Origin: Megalobrama amblycephala | Lineage: Eukaryota > Chordata > Actinopteri > Cypriniformes > Xenocyprididae | Length of the DNA: 64,000 bases | Assembly (NCBI RefSeq): GCF_018812025.1 | Contig: NC_063052.1 | Span: forward strand, 27,262,354 to 27,326,353 | Reading direction: 5' to 3' | Shown: piece after piece, positions 10,303 through 22,517 of the stretch | How the letters are laid out: the number at the start of each line of letters is the position of its first letter | Numbering within the stretch: position 1 is the first letter of the stretch | Translations under genes and position numbers: made by a program | The notes under the pieces: generated by a model | The model's database searches: none | What the model was told of the DNA's origin: nothing | The model's input: the letters and a program-made list of their open reading frames with translations, nothing else

Positions 10303-10555
10303 TTCAGATGGCACTAACTTCACGTTTATCAAAACAAATAAAATATTTTGTACAGTTAACTGGTACGAACTTCATAGAGTAGTATTACTAATATTTTGTT
10401 GATGTAAAATTATATGTACTGTTACCAAAATAACACAATACTTTATAGAATTTAATAAATATAAAAATATGATTCTACTTAAATATAAAAATATGATTCT
10501 ACTTCCTTGTTTATAGAATATATCATGTAATGCTTCATTTCCTTTCATGTCATAG

Positions 10556-11181
10556 GAGACTTTGGATCCGTCATCGATCTGGTGTCTGGTGGGAGCATGT
10601 CCTAACCAGCTGGACAGACTATGAATGGGGCAAGAATTTTAGAATGAAGAGGACCACATTCATGCAGCTATGTGATATCCTCAGGCCACATCTTGAAAGA
10701 GATATCACCAGATTTAGAAGGCCATTGTCTGTGGAACAGCAAGTTGCAATATGTATCTGGAGGCTGGCTACAAACCTTGGAATTCAGGTCACTTTCTCAT
10801 TTATTTGGGATTGGAATGTCAACTGCATGTAGGGTAACAAAAAATGTTACATCAGTCATTGTACGGGAATTGCTCCAAGAGTACATCAAAACACCTTCTG
10901 AAGATGAATTTAAGGTCATCATTCAAGGTTTTCGTGACCATTGGGGCTTCCCACAATGTGGTGGGGCTATAGATGGTACCAACATTGGTATTTTATGTCC
11001 ACCTGACAGCCCTGCAGACTACTATAACCGCAAAGGCTTTTATTCAGTCATTCTACAAGGGGTAGTAGACCATAGGTTGCGGTTTTGGGACATAAATGTA
11101 GGCTGGCCAGGCAAAGTTCACGATGCCCGGGTTTTTGGAAATTCGTCACTGTACCAGCGGGGCCACAGTGGTACACTGCTG
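10556..11181 (+). pseudogene. Harbinger transposase, 5' part of main exon
   Basis: After an acceptor (TTTCATGTCATAG) the frame opens with RRLWIRHRSGVWWEH and continues into the Harbinger DDE domain. Visible motifs include GGAIDGTNIGI (first Asp) and KVHDARVFGNS (second Asp). An extra G at about 10779-10780 shifts the frame within LATNL, and the downstream part continues one frame over. At 11179 the LTR element interrupts the gene. The rest is at 21293-21712. Transposase activity is lost through frameshift and insertion. Confidence 0.85.
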
Positions 11182-12169
11182 TAATGACTGAGGCAAATCA
11201 GACACAATTATTGGTTAGTTAACCAATAGTTTTAAGCTCACTCTGGAGTCTGTCCCCATCCCCCGGGAAGTTTTCAGTTACAAGTTTATTGCGCTGAGGA
11301 ATGTGGTTGCCGCATGGAGAACAGAGTAGAGACACAGAAAATCTGCATCTTCCCTGCATTTTCCACACAGAACACAGACTCTATGGCATTAATGTATAGA
11401 CAGACTGTGCTATAAATGAATCCTTCTCAGGAAATGGTATCCATTATTACTGATGTTGTATTGTACTCATTGTATTTACATGTTTGATGATTGTTAAATG
11501 TTATGACCTGCACGGTAACTTCAATCATGCCATGTTTAGTGTCTATACGTTCGTAACGGGAAGATTTAAATGCTTGTGTATGCGGTACATCCATACCTGT
11601 GCAACACATCAGTATTAAAAGAATATTTAATAGTTCTGATTCAAGAACTCAGCTTGTTAATCTTTCTGGGTTGTAAAAGCCCTGACAGGAGGGGTGTTGC
11701 CACCCAGAATTACAACATCTTCATTGGTCCGGTCAACAACTGAGAGGTGTGACTTTGACCAGAGGTTAAAAACCAGCGAACAGTGCCACTCCCCCTCTTT
11801 TCCTCCTTGCTTCTGAACGACCGAATCGATCTCCTTGCGGCCGGCCTAGGCCAGGCCTGCAAGGCCTGTAGGCCTCGGCCTACAAACGAGCCATGTGCTC
11901 CTCATCCAACATGGAAAAACTGGAAATAACTTCAGACTGAATCACCCAAGATCTCTCCTCAGATGGCAGAGCCGATGCTCCTCAGCCTAAGGGCATCTTG
12001 CAAGTATCGTACATTTTAACACTAAACAACGAGTTAGTATTAATTTGTAAGACTTACCTTGCTATTGCTGAAGAAACTGATGATTCCTTTCCAGATTGCC
12101 TTTGACATTTCATGTAGCTCTAGTAACAGCATCTCTTCCGGTTCAACACTATCATTACTCATTCTGACT

Positions 12170-12206
<37 letters not shown>

Positions 12207-12604
12207 CCCTTTATGTATGTTATGTTATGTGTTTGTTAGTTTAGTTATGTGTTTGTGAGTTAGTTAATAAAGATTGTGCACAATACACGTTTGGTTCTGA
12301 CTCCGTCTGCTAATGAATTGCCTCTTAAGTGATAGATCCGGACTACATGCTCTGAGTAGTACAGTACAATAAGAAATATTATTTTTCCATAACTTGGAAA
12401 TTGACATTTCTTAGAATTAATAAACAATCAACACTGAGCGTTCACTGGACGAACAGGTTAACTGATTGTAATGTTAATTTTAATGTAGCTACGTCCAGTT
12501 AATCTGATTAACGGATTTGCATATTCATAATTAATCATAATTAATAATCATAATGAGTTATGAATAATTATTAATATTTCCCCTTTGAGTTAATTTCCGC
12601 TACA
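11180..12604 (+). repeat. 5' LTR of the pol-less element
   Basis: Begins TGTAATGACTGAGG and ends TTCCGCTACA. It contains GTTAAAAACC as a weak TATA-like motif, the hairpin TGTAGGCCTCGGCCTACA (11867-11884), a GT microsatellite (about 12172-12204) and AATAAAG (about 12266). It differs from the 3' LTR at only scattered sites, apart from microsatellite length, so the insertion is fairly recent. Confidence 0.92.
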
Positions 12605-15100
12605 TATTTGGTGGAGAACGAAAGGCATCATTTTAAGCAATTGTTTGCAGATGGACCAGTAATCAATTATGTGTTTGATAATCTTTATTGACATATTATA
12701 CATGCACATACAAATTTCTGATAAAATCAGCAAAACTGGGGGCTTTGAATGCGCATTCCCTTGAACGGCAGAACGTTCCTCGATGCTATAATGCATATTT
12801 AAATTGTACGAAAAAGCTAACGTGAAATTATCGAAGAAATCATAATTTCAGTTGCTAAACGAGCGTAAGACTTTTCTGACGACGGAATCGCAGATTAGCA
12901 GCGCATACAAAGGGTATTAGAATAAATTTACCTGAATTTGGGCGAAGAAACCCCCACTTTCAGTTTTAAATGCATAAGTCTTTCTGACGATGGAATCTCA
13001 GATTAGCAGCACGAACAAATAAACTACCCTGATCTTGGGCGAAGAAATCCCCACTTTCAGCGGTAAATGCATAAGCCTTTTTCTGATGACGGAATTCCAG
13101 ATTAAGCAGCATAAATTTACCTGTGTGACGAAGAAATCTCACTACAGAGTTTGTAATGGTGTTCTGGGCGAGACTCCCCAGTCACCGATTAAAGGCCTTT
13201 TTACTATTCGTTACGTCACTGTATTCATATTAATGCGCTGGACCGCACATATGAAACACACGCAACGAATTTGTGGTGTAAATTCTAGCTTAGCTAACTA
13301 GCAATCACCACTGTCTGTGAGTTGATGTGTTGTTGTGATTTGTGAGTTATGCGTGACCACACTGGAGTTCTCAATGCGGGCTTGCAGCGCGGTTAGAATT
13401 CTGCTCTATTCTGATCATGTAGCGGGCTGGCATTGGTCTCCTGGCAACGCATGACAACAGAGCGTGGAGAGCAGACACCTCTGAAAGTCTGATAGCAGCA
13501 CACCCACATCACAGACTGTTGTGCAAACAACGAATCACGCGTAGCCGAATCTAGCTCTATAGAAACCCTACGCGTATACCCTACGAGTTAAAACCCTTTA
13601 CCTCGACTAAAAGCTGCTAGCACCCTGCTAGCACCTAGACATGTGCAAGCGTGAAGCATTCAAGCCAAAGACTTTATAGACTTTGGGATTCCCTTTAGGA
13701 GGGATTTTGATTTGAACCGCTGATGGGAACACAATGCGTTGTGAAGCTCCGAATCAAATGAATCAATTGCGTCACGAACGATTCACTGTTCGAACCGCTC
13801 AAAGCGCCCCTTTGCGAGCCAGAACAGTAAGCGTAGTGAATACTAGAGATATACGAATACGAGACATCTTTAATAAGCCATTCACAAATGGTTATTATTA
13901 AGTTGTTATCAATTAAATGTGATCAATGAATCATCTAATATCCTTAAACCTGAGGTTTCTGTCAAGACATGATATTTCAGTAAACTGTAGCGCTTATTGA
14001 AACACTCTGAAACTGCTAGGACACATCACAAAGCCTCGTTTACTGAAATCACGTGACTGTGGCAGTTTGACACACGCTCCGAATCACTGATGCAACACAA
14101 ACGATTCATTTGAGTTCCAAAGCTTCACAAGGCACGCCTCAAAGGGCACCCATCTCTGGTTTAAACCGTTTGTATGTGTGTGCGTGTGTGTGCGTATGTG
14201 GCGTCACTCACGTTGTCAAGTCTGAGTACCTCTATTCAGTCAAGTTGAATTTAAATTAAATTTAAAATTTAATTAAATCAATTTGTTTAGTTTCCTATCT
14301 CTACTTCATGCTAATACTTTGTTCACCTGACTATCCCTATGCAGCCAAGTTGAATTTGGTAAAATTTGAAAATTTAATTAAATCAATTTTGTCTGTTTAA
14401 CTTTCCTTTTAGATTTCTAAATCTACTAGGAAATTCTAATTTTATTTTGTTCAACTTCATTCCTCCTCTACGTGTCATTTTATTTCCTTCACTTTCTTTC
14501 TATATCTCTGTTCGGTCAAGTTGGATTTAATCAAACTTTGCATTTAATTAAATCAACCTGGGTATTCACATTCCCTAGGTCTAAAGGGACCTTCTGTTTT
14601 TATTGATTTATTTTTTTATTTTATTTTTTTTGTGTTATTCTAATATCACCCTCTTCCCTTTTTCTATAGGATTACAGTAGTTCTAGAAACTGTTGTTTCC
14701 TTAATGAGGCATAATGAGTTATAGGTTATTACTACGCTCACACCTATCTCTCAGCTCCCCCTCCTCACTCCTTAGTGCTGAGTACATGAAGTACGGCCAC
14801 CGTCCAGTGCACTTGGGGCTCCGGAAAGGACTAGAAACTCTTCCCGTTGTTTCTTCTCCTTTCGACCTCAAGGCATCTGGTCTTTCTCTGTTAGTCTAGA
14901 GATTAGGTCATCACTTGAACCAGTGACACCTGCTTAACCATATCTCCTAGCAAGACTAAATGGGTAAAAAACCTCTTTCCTTCCTTTCCCTTTTCTTATT
15001 TCATTTTTTTTCTCTCTCTCTCTCTACCAGTTTGTTCTATTCATTTACCTTATGGTGATAATTTCTGGAAAGGAATCATCTGTACTCTGAGTAATAGTTT
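12605..15100 (+). other. Repetitive non-coding leader of the pol-less element
   Basis: No coding pattern. A degenerate unit near 100 bp (GGGCGAAGAAA, CCCCACTTTCAG, TGCATAAG, TTTCTGACGA, GGAATCTCAGATTAGCAGCA) recurs about four times at 12820-13145. Further diverged copies are at 16735-16880. A second motif (AAGTTGAATTT then TTTAATTAAATCAA) occurs at about 14237, 14342 and 14517. The sequence 13320-14220 is unique as far as I can see. Confidence 0.65.
12609..12618 (+). promoter_or_regulatory. Primer-binding-site-like motif TGGTGGAGAA
   Basis: Lies four bases after the 5' LTR. The same ten bases occupy the same place after the 5' LTR of E2 (41533-41542), which argues for function as the start of a tRNA primer site. 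I do not recognise the matching tRNA. Confidence 0.5.
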
Positions 15101-15299
15101 AATGACGTGTACCAGCCCCGTCATCAGTCAACACAGCTTACAGCTGTCATCCAAGATAGTTAAACACCTTAGTCTCATGCTGGCTTCCCCCACTTCAGCT
15201 AGCCACTTCCTATATGGCCCACATAGCTGTACGAACTTGCATTTGCCTGTGCTATCTCTTTCTCTCATGTCCCCATAAGTGTGCCTGTCTGCCCAGTAC

Positions 15300-16300
15300 A
15301 TCCAGCCCTGCCAACCAGGACCCCCTGGAGACCCAGCGGAACAATGTGATGGTTGCCCTTCAGCTAAAGCAGTCAACAACCTGCAACAGCAGAGTAAGGG
15401 ACAGCGAGATCGGCAGCACCAGCAGACACTTGACACCTGACCTGAGCCAAAAGGAGCTTCAATTTCTCTATAGCCCATGCTCATACGGGCTTCCAACAGT
15501 AGAGTTAATTGAACGAACGCTGCAAGTCACTGAGTTCCACAGAGAACCAACCCACTCAGCATGAGAAGGCACAGGACAGATGCAAGAACCATGACAGAGC
15601 AGAGCAATTGAGGGAGGTCACCAGTCTTCAGGAGGCTCTGACAGCTGTTGAACTTCGCCAGTCAAAGAACGTAAAGAACTGTTTGTATTTAAAGAGACAC
15701 TAAAGCGCATGCAGAGCTGAAATCCAAACACTGACTCGGCAATGCACCAGTGTGGGAGACGAACTTGTGGTGGTCCAAAAAGAACTGAAACAGTCCTACC
15801 AACTGCAAATGGACCACACCAAGCACCAGCTCCCCCAGCCTTATACAAATGGGGGGAGGGGCCAGAGCCTGCAGCCTAGGATACCACAGCGCTCATGCCA
15901 ACATATGAGAACTTCCTTTTTGCCCGAAGCCCCTGACTGGCGTGACCCACCAAGACAGGCTCTCTGTTCTTGATCCCACCAGATTCACTATGAGTTTTGA
16001 CTTAACAGCCAGAAAAACTCCAATTAGACTATCAGCAGCTGAAGCCAGTCTGCATAAAGGATTTCTCAGACCCAGAAGCCTGAATGCAGATTGAGTGCTG
16101 CCCCCGACACCAAGCAGGGCAGATCTGAAAGTCCCAAGGCTACTGCCACCGACTCAGACAAACCTGGAATGAATGGAGGACACCAACAGGACCTTTGCCT
16201 CCTACAACGGCTAGTCACCCCTTTGGACAGCACAACCTGCCCTCACACAGTGCCACTCCTGTGACCTGACACAGAAGGCCTGTAACACACAAGGCCCCTC
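15300..16300 (+). pseudogene. Decayed gag-N-like coiled-coil segment, first copy
   Basis: Stretches here parallel the second copy at 18353-19100. GGAGGCTCTGACAGCTGTTG matches the later AAGGCTCTGACAACTGCTCA. Likewise GACGAACTTGTGGTGGTCCA matches GATGAACTTGACATGGCCCA, and both continue into CTCCCCCAGCC. Multiple stops and frameshifts break the frame. It appears to be an older duplicate of the gag amino-terminal module inside the same element. Confidence 0.5.
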
Positions 16301-18352
16301 AGCAGGGGGTTCTCAAGACCCCAATGACTTTGAACGGCAAACACAGTGCCTTCCACATAGCTTTTACAAAGGTTCCTAGTTAGCATAATGCATAAAGCAC
16401 ACGGTACACTGATTTCCATGACAACGACTTGTCAAAGGAAATAGTAACTCCAGCTACGGCACTATGACACTAGATTGAACTGGTTAAGTTAGCACGGCCT
16501 AACGCCACTCGCTTAAACCCCCGTCCAACTAAAAGAGTGTTTAATAATGTATAGCTCCGAAATGACATTTGACACAACGTTCCATTCGCATGTAGATCGG
16601 TGGGTCTGGCTTGCTAGATGCAGATAAAACCATAGCTTGAATTGACACCTCTGCTGTAACAGAGAGAGTCTTGCCACATTTGAATAAGTCAAATGGTATC
16701 AGTGTAAAGTTAATCTGATTTTAGCGAAGAAAACCTAATTTCAGTATTAGAGCGTAAGCCTGTTCTGACGAAGGAATCTCAGCTCAGCAGCATGTAAACT
16801 GTACCAGTAACTATTCTACTTTGGTTGAAGAAATACCAATTGCAGAATTGCTAAACCTGTTTCTGATGAAAAATCTCAGTACAGTGTTATATGAATGTAG
16901 ATTTAGATGTCGGCATCCTTTCTACAGAGCAAAGGCCTTAGAAATTATAGTCAGAGAGACTCATTCATCTAAACTTTAGCTGCATCTACAAGCATAACCA
17001 CTGGGTGATCAATACTATGTTTCATTGGCCAATAGAAACATCAGTATCTATTCACAAGATGAGGTTTCTGCGCGCCTAGACCAGTTTGATTTGCATCAAA
17101 TCTGGATAACTACTCTCTAAATTAGTCAAAAGGTGTTACAAGTAGAGAGAAGAATTTTACATGGGTAAAATTTACAAACATCAAACCATACTTGCATCTG
17201 ACTGAATTTAAGGTTGAATTAGTGAAGCATAAGCACTCTATATTTAACTTGATGCGTAACTCGTTTCAAATGTGCAGACATTCTTCATGAACTGTAGAAT
17301 CGCTCGGACATGCACTGCTTCTCATGACAACAACTTGTCAAAGGAAGTACTAACTTGACACCTTGTGACATCATATTGTAACAAACCAGGCTAGGGAGCT
17401 AAGCTAATGCAACCTAGCGGCCCTCCAGCTAAGGTGGCTAACTACACTACTATAGTAACAGTTAGCATTATTTACTTGGAGCCTTTAACCACAGCTTGTA
17501 TGTATGCAGTGGGAAGGGATCTAAACCAAATTCCTTTAACCACATTCCTGGTTTTCTGACCTTTCACTTCCCTTACCTTGAATTCTTCTCAGATAATTTC
17601 ATCTGTACTTAGGTGCATTTCTCCCTGAACACTGTTCAGCTAAATCTGCAGTTACTGGGGTAATTAAATCTAAATTTAATTACATGTAAACTGTTTAGTT
17701 AAAGAAGAATTCTAGGAGTTATTGAGACTTGTCAATAGCACGCTAAACTAAACTTCAAAACACAAATGGTTTGGTTCTGAACATGCTGCGGATGTTAATC
17801 ACTAGTGCTATTGAATATTCCCAATACCAGGTCATTCGGCTGTATTAATCACTTCTTTAAATCTTTGTATTGATTTGTAATCATAATAGCCATCCGCTAT
17901 TAATTTTTATTAGTATTATTTCTTTCATCTATGTGATTTATTTACATTTTTCCTTTCTCCTCATGTGGTTTAATTTCCCCAATAGGACCACAAGTATCTA
18001 GACATACTTTCCTTCTTGATTTTGTTAATTTACAACAGTTGTTTCAATTTTATGAGCCAGTTACAAAAGTAATCTGAACGATTGCTATGGCATAATTTTG
18101 AGCACCACTAATGAACACAATCCAATGGGAAGCTCTCCTCCTCCTCTCCCTTTCTCTCTTCCATTCGTTCAGAGGTCGAGCCCGTTGTGAGCCATCAGTA
18201 CGTTCTGATAAATAATTTGACATTAAGAACCATCTTAAGTCATTTATTAAACCTAGCTTTATACACCTGGCTGCTCACTGTGCCTTTAGCCCTAAATTCT
18301 GTTTGATCGTGCAGTAGTCTCTTGCCCTTACTCTCACCACAAGCCTGCCTAA
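16301..18352 (+). other. Non-coding spacer between gag-like copies
   Basis: No gene. Contains the two extra leader units at 16735-16880 and a further local duplication: CATGACAACGACTTGTCAAA near 16417 matches CATGACAACAACTTGTCAAA near 17322. The rest is AT-rich unique sequence. Confidence 0.6.
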
Positions 18353-18691
18353 ATGTTGCAGATGCTCAGCCTAACTGCCCAGATGGCAGACCGAAAGGAC
18401 TGGCTAGGTGTGGTGAGGAACACCCTCTTAACCAGGGCTGCTGATCACTTACAGCATCAGAGCCAAAAGCAACTGGACAAAGATGGAAGAGAAGTAAAGG
18501 CAGATGACTCAAACCAGGGGTATGATCACGATGATCTGACTGAAGTCAACTTCTTCCTGGCCCACAACCTCACTGGTTTGAAACAGGAGGTGAACACCCT
18601 CCAACTCCAGATCACAGAGACTCACAAGGAGCTAATGCATGCTAAAAGCCACATAGACCAGCTAGAGATGGAGGCTCAGGACAGACCCTGA
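18353..18691 (+). pseudogene. Gag amino-terminal coiled-coil remnant, second copy
   Basis: 112 residues of open frame aligning with the first part of the E2 gag at 44260. Examples are KDWLGVVRNTLLTRAADHLQ against KDLETWLSVVTDSLLPKAAE, and SHIDQLEMEAQDR against RRIEQLELEAQER. Heptad-like Leu spacing suggests a coiled coil. The frame ends at 18691, and recognisable but broken continuation runs to about 19100. No capsid region follows. Function, if any, would be in particle assembly; it is probably not translated usefully. Confidence 0.65.
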
Positions 18692-19855
18692 CAGAATAGA
18701 GGCACAGAAGAAAATCCACAAAACCTCAAAGGCTCTGACAACTGCTCAGCAACGAGAGCAGCTGGAAAAGGCAGCCAGAGAGGATTTGGTAAAAGAACTC
18801 TGTCACAAATAGTCACTGTTAAAAATAGCAAATTCTGAACTCTAGGACAAAGATGACAGGATCAGGACCTGTGAACGGCCTCTGGATGTGTCCAGACCTG
18901 GGACTGAAGCTCTGACCCAGCAGCTGGACAACACCAAAGATGAACTTGACATGGCCCAAAGAGAACTGAGACTCTCTTGCCCGCAGCAGAAGAACCTCCC
19001 CCAGCCAAGCACAGAGGTACAGAGAGGGGAGCCAAAGCCTTCTGCTTGACACCTCATCAGCCAATTTCCTGAAATCCTCTAAAGCTACAGAAGGAGAAGG
19101 ATTAATTCAGACAGATCCAGGCACCAGACCTACCACAGGGAGAAGCCATGGATGGAAACATCCTCTTCCTGCAGACACCGCATGATCTCCAACAGCAGGT
19201 AGCACAAGGGCGACCGGACATGCCTGCATCGAACCTGTAGGAGCTTCTAACGCTAGTAAGGAGCCCCTTGAACAGTACTTACTTGAGAAGTACTCAGAAG
19301 CACAAGCTTCTGGCCACTCACACAAGACCACTCAGACCTGCTCAAGTCGGCGCTGCCACAAGAGCAGAGGGACACAGCAAACTTCAGACTCCTTCGGACT
19401 GAGAGCAGAGGTAACAAACGCTTCTGTCATCAACCCTAGGTCAGTCTAAAACACTCTTCACATTACAACTCCCATAACCTCTTCCTGCAACCACCTGCTT
19501 CACGGGTGTCCGAATGACAGATGACACTGTCATGGCACCTGCTACCTCGACACCTGCTGAGCAAGCTCAAAGAGCTGATCCTCGCCACCAGCAAACCTCT
19601 TGCCCCCACTAACTGACTTTAGAGTGACAGGTGACGCACTGTCAAGGCACTGGATGCTTTGATTCCTGCAGCACCAGCTCAGAGACCTGAGCTTACAGAC
19701 TGTCTGCATCAACCGCCATGAAATGATCACCACTCCAGGAGACACACACAACCAGGGCCCATCACAGCCTTCCAGCCTTGTGTGCCAGTGATGTGTCTGA
19801 TCTTCCGGCACCTTCAACGTCGCTCACTGTTGTCATAAGAGAGACAACAACGAGC
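18692..19855 (+). other. Decayed gag continuation and 3' non-coding region
   Basis: To about 19100 there are remnants of the gag coiled coil. The remainder (19100-19855) has no recognisable frame and leads into the purine tract. Confidence 0.5.
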
Positions 19856-19871
19856 GAAAGGGGGGGAATTA
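19855..19871 (+). promoter_or_regulatory. Polypurine tract of the pol-less element
   Basis: GCGAAAGGGGGGGAATTA lies directly against the 3' LTR at 19872, the expected place for plus-strand priming. E2 has a comparable tract (CAAAAGGGGGAC) before its 3' LTR. Confidence 0.8.
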
Positions 19872-20861
19872 TGTAATGACTGAGGCAAATCAGACACAAT
19901 TATTGGTTAGTTAACCAATAGTTTTAAGCTCACTCTGGAGTCTGTCCCCATCCTCCGGGAAGTTTTCAGTTACAAGTTTATTGCGCTGAGGAATGTGGTT
20001 GCCGCATGGAGAACAGAGTAGAGACACAGAAAATCTGCATCTTCCCTGCATTTTCCACACAGAACACAGACTCTATGGCATTAATGTATAGACAGACTGT
20101 GCTATAAATGAATCCTTCTCAGGAAATGGTATCCATTATTACTGATGTTGTATTGAACTCATTGTATTTACATGTTTGATGATTGTTAAATGTTATGACC
20201 TGCACGGTAACTTCAATCATGCCATGTTTAGTGTCTATACGTTCGTAGCGGGAAGATTTAAATGCTTGTGTATGCGGTACATCCATACCTGTGCAACACA
20301 TCAGTATTAAAAGAATATTTAATAGTTCCGATTCAAGAACTCAGCTTGTTAATCTTTCTGGGTTGTAAAAGCCCTGACAGGAGGGGTGTTGCCACCCAGA
20401 ATTACAACATCTTCATTGGTCCGGTCAACAACTGAGAGGTGTGACTTTGACCAGAGGTTAAAAACCAGCGAACAGTGCCACTCCCCCTCTTTTCCTCCTT
20501 GCTTCTGAACGACCGAATCGATCTCCTTGCGGCCGGCCTAGGCCAGGCCTGCAAGGCCTGTAGGCCTCGGCCTACAAACGAGCCATGTGCTCCTCATCCA
20601 ACATGGAAAAACTGGAAATAACTTCGGACTGAATCACCCAAGATCTCTCCTCAGATGGCAGAGCCGATGCTCCTCAGCCTAAGGGCATCTTGCAAGTATC
20701 GTACATTTTAACACTAAACAACGAGTTAGTATTAATTTGTAAGACTTACCTTGCTATTGCTGAAGAAACTGATGATTCCTTTCCAGATTGCCTTTGACAT
20801 TTCATGTAGCTCTAGTAACAGCATCTCTTCCGGTTCAACACTATCATTACTCATTCTGACT

Positions 20862-20893
<32 letters not shown>

Positions 20894-21292
20894 ACCCTTT
20901 ATGTATGTTATGTTATGTGTTTGTTAGTTTAGTTATGTGTTTGTGAGTTAGTTAATAAAGATTGTGCACAATACACGTTTGGTTCTGACTCCGTCTGCTA
21001 ATGAATTGCCTCTTAAGTGATAGATCCGGACTACATGCTCTGAGTAGTACAGTACAATAAGAAATATTATTTTTCCATAACTTGGAAATTGACATTTCTT
21101 AGAATTAATAAACAATCAACACTGAGCGTTCACTGGACGAACAGGTTAACTGATTGTAATGTTAATTTTAATGTAGCTACGTCCAGTTAATCTGATTAAC
21201 GGATTTGCATATTCATAATTAATCATAATTAATAATCATAATGAGTTATGAATAATTATTAATATTTCCCCTTTGAGTTAATTTTCGCTACA
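19872..21292 (+). repeat. 3' LTR of the pol-less element
   Basis: Nearly identical to 11180-12604, with a shorter GT run (about 20866-20893) accounting for most of the 4-bp length difference. Ends TTTTCGCTACA, followed by the duplicated target CTGC. Confidence 0.92.
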
Positions 21293-21712
21293 CTGCTCCC
21301 CAAGTGCACAGAGAGGTTTCAAGATGTTGATGTGCCTGTAATGTTATTAGGGGATGCAGCATATCCACTTCTAAATTGGTTAATGAAACCATACCCAGAA
21401 AACAGAGGAACAACACCGGCACAGGCTGTCTTCAACCACAGGCTAAGCAAGGCACGGATGACTGTCGAGAGGGCTTTTGGCCGTCTCAAGGGAAGATGGC
21501 GGTACTTAATGAAAAGATACAACTGCAACATCAAAAATATTAACACTACGATCACGGCATGTTGTGTTCTTCACAATTTTTGTGAAATTCATAATGTGGT
21601 TTATGATGGAGAAAATGAAGTGAATGAGTCCAGCGAATCGAATGCCCTTGAGTCAAGCAACACTGCCAACTCAATTAGAGATGCCCTATGTTCTTATTTT
21701 TCAAGTGTTTAA
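21293..21712 (+). pseudogene. Harbinger transposase, 3' part
   Basis: The frame resumes after the LTR element in phase with codon usage before it. It encodes PVMLLGDAAYPLLNWLMKPY, then RMTVERAFGRLKGRWRYL (catalytic Glu), and CCVLHNFCEIHN, which are conserved in Harbinger transposases. It ends at a TAA at 21712. This carboxy-terminal part has no internal break. Poly(A)-like AATAAAG follows at about 22197. Confidence 0.88.
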
Positions 21713-22517
21713 TTGTTACCTTTTTTTTGTCAAATGTTTCAGTAACAAACAATTCACTCTCAATTATCCACAAAAATCAGCATGATTGAGTCAACATGGA
21801 ATTTCCTTTAACTGTCATATAATTAATAATTGCTTGACTGCATTTTTTTCCTTATAATTTCTATGCAATTCAATTAATTTCATTTTGTATTCTATTTAAT
21901 TAAGGTTATTGTATGAAATATAGTTAAAAAGACATCTGTATAGTCACTGCTTGATACTCTTTATGTGAGCTAGAGAAATGTACTCTTTAACATATCAATG
22001 TGATTTTTTTTTTAATTTAACAACTCATGTTGCAGTTTTGTTTGACTTTTTTCCATTTAAAGTTCATCTTTTAATAAAAAAGAAGGGATTCAAGAAACGT
22101 TTTCGAACTTTTATTGAAAGTGTAATAAGAAGTCTTACTGAACTATTTGAATCAAGATTAAACTTGATTACAGACTTGAAATCAACTTGAAACAGAATAA
22201 AGGCTCATTTAGGTGAGCCAATTATCAAAACATTTCTAAACATGTTCTGTGAAAAGCAGTGTTACATATGAAAAGCAAAAGAGTAAATAAATTATAGTAA
22301 TATTTTAACAACAATGTCAGTTGAACAAAAAGTTCACCAGATTCTCCTAACTTTTCAAGGAAAAAAACAAATGAACACCATTAAACAATTCTAGAAGTAA
22401 TCGTAAATATTGTTCTGCATACTCTGCTTATGTTAAATCTCGTGAAACAGATAACATCAAACAATCTCTTTTGAAAACATTAATTCAACTGCATTCCAAC
22501 CTAATCTGTTCTGAAAC
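21713..22517. other. AT-rich region between convergent Harbinger genes
   Basis: 3' flanks of the transposase and Myb-like genes. No coding pattern or repeat that I can define. Confidence 0.6.

Larger units (their letters stand above)
11180..21292 (+). mobile_element. LTR retroelement without pol (LARD-like), 10.1 kb
   Basis: Two LTRs of 1425 and 1421 bp flank a 7.3-kb interior. Flanking CTGC is duplicated (11176-11179 and 21293-21296; ACTGC if the terminal A is shared). A purine tract (GAAAGGGGGGG) precedes the 3' LTR. The interior holds only gag-N-like coiled-coil remnants and repetitive leader; I find no protease, RT or integrase. Elements of this kind (long, non-coding, well-formed ends) depend on a relative's enzymes. 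E2 at 39720-53204 is a plausible relative: it has the same TGTA...TACA ends, TGGTGGAGAA after the LTR, and a homologous coiled-coil gag start. Confidence 0.88.
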
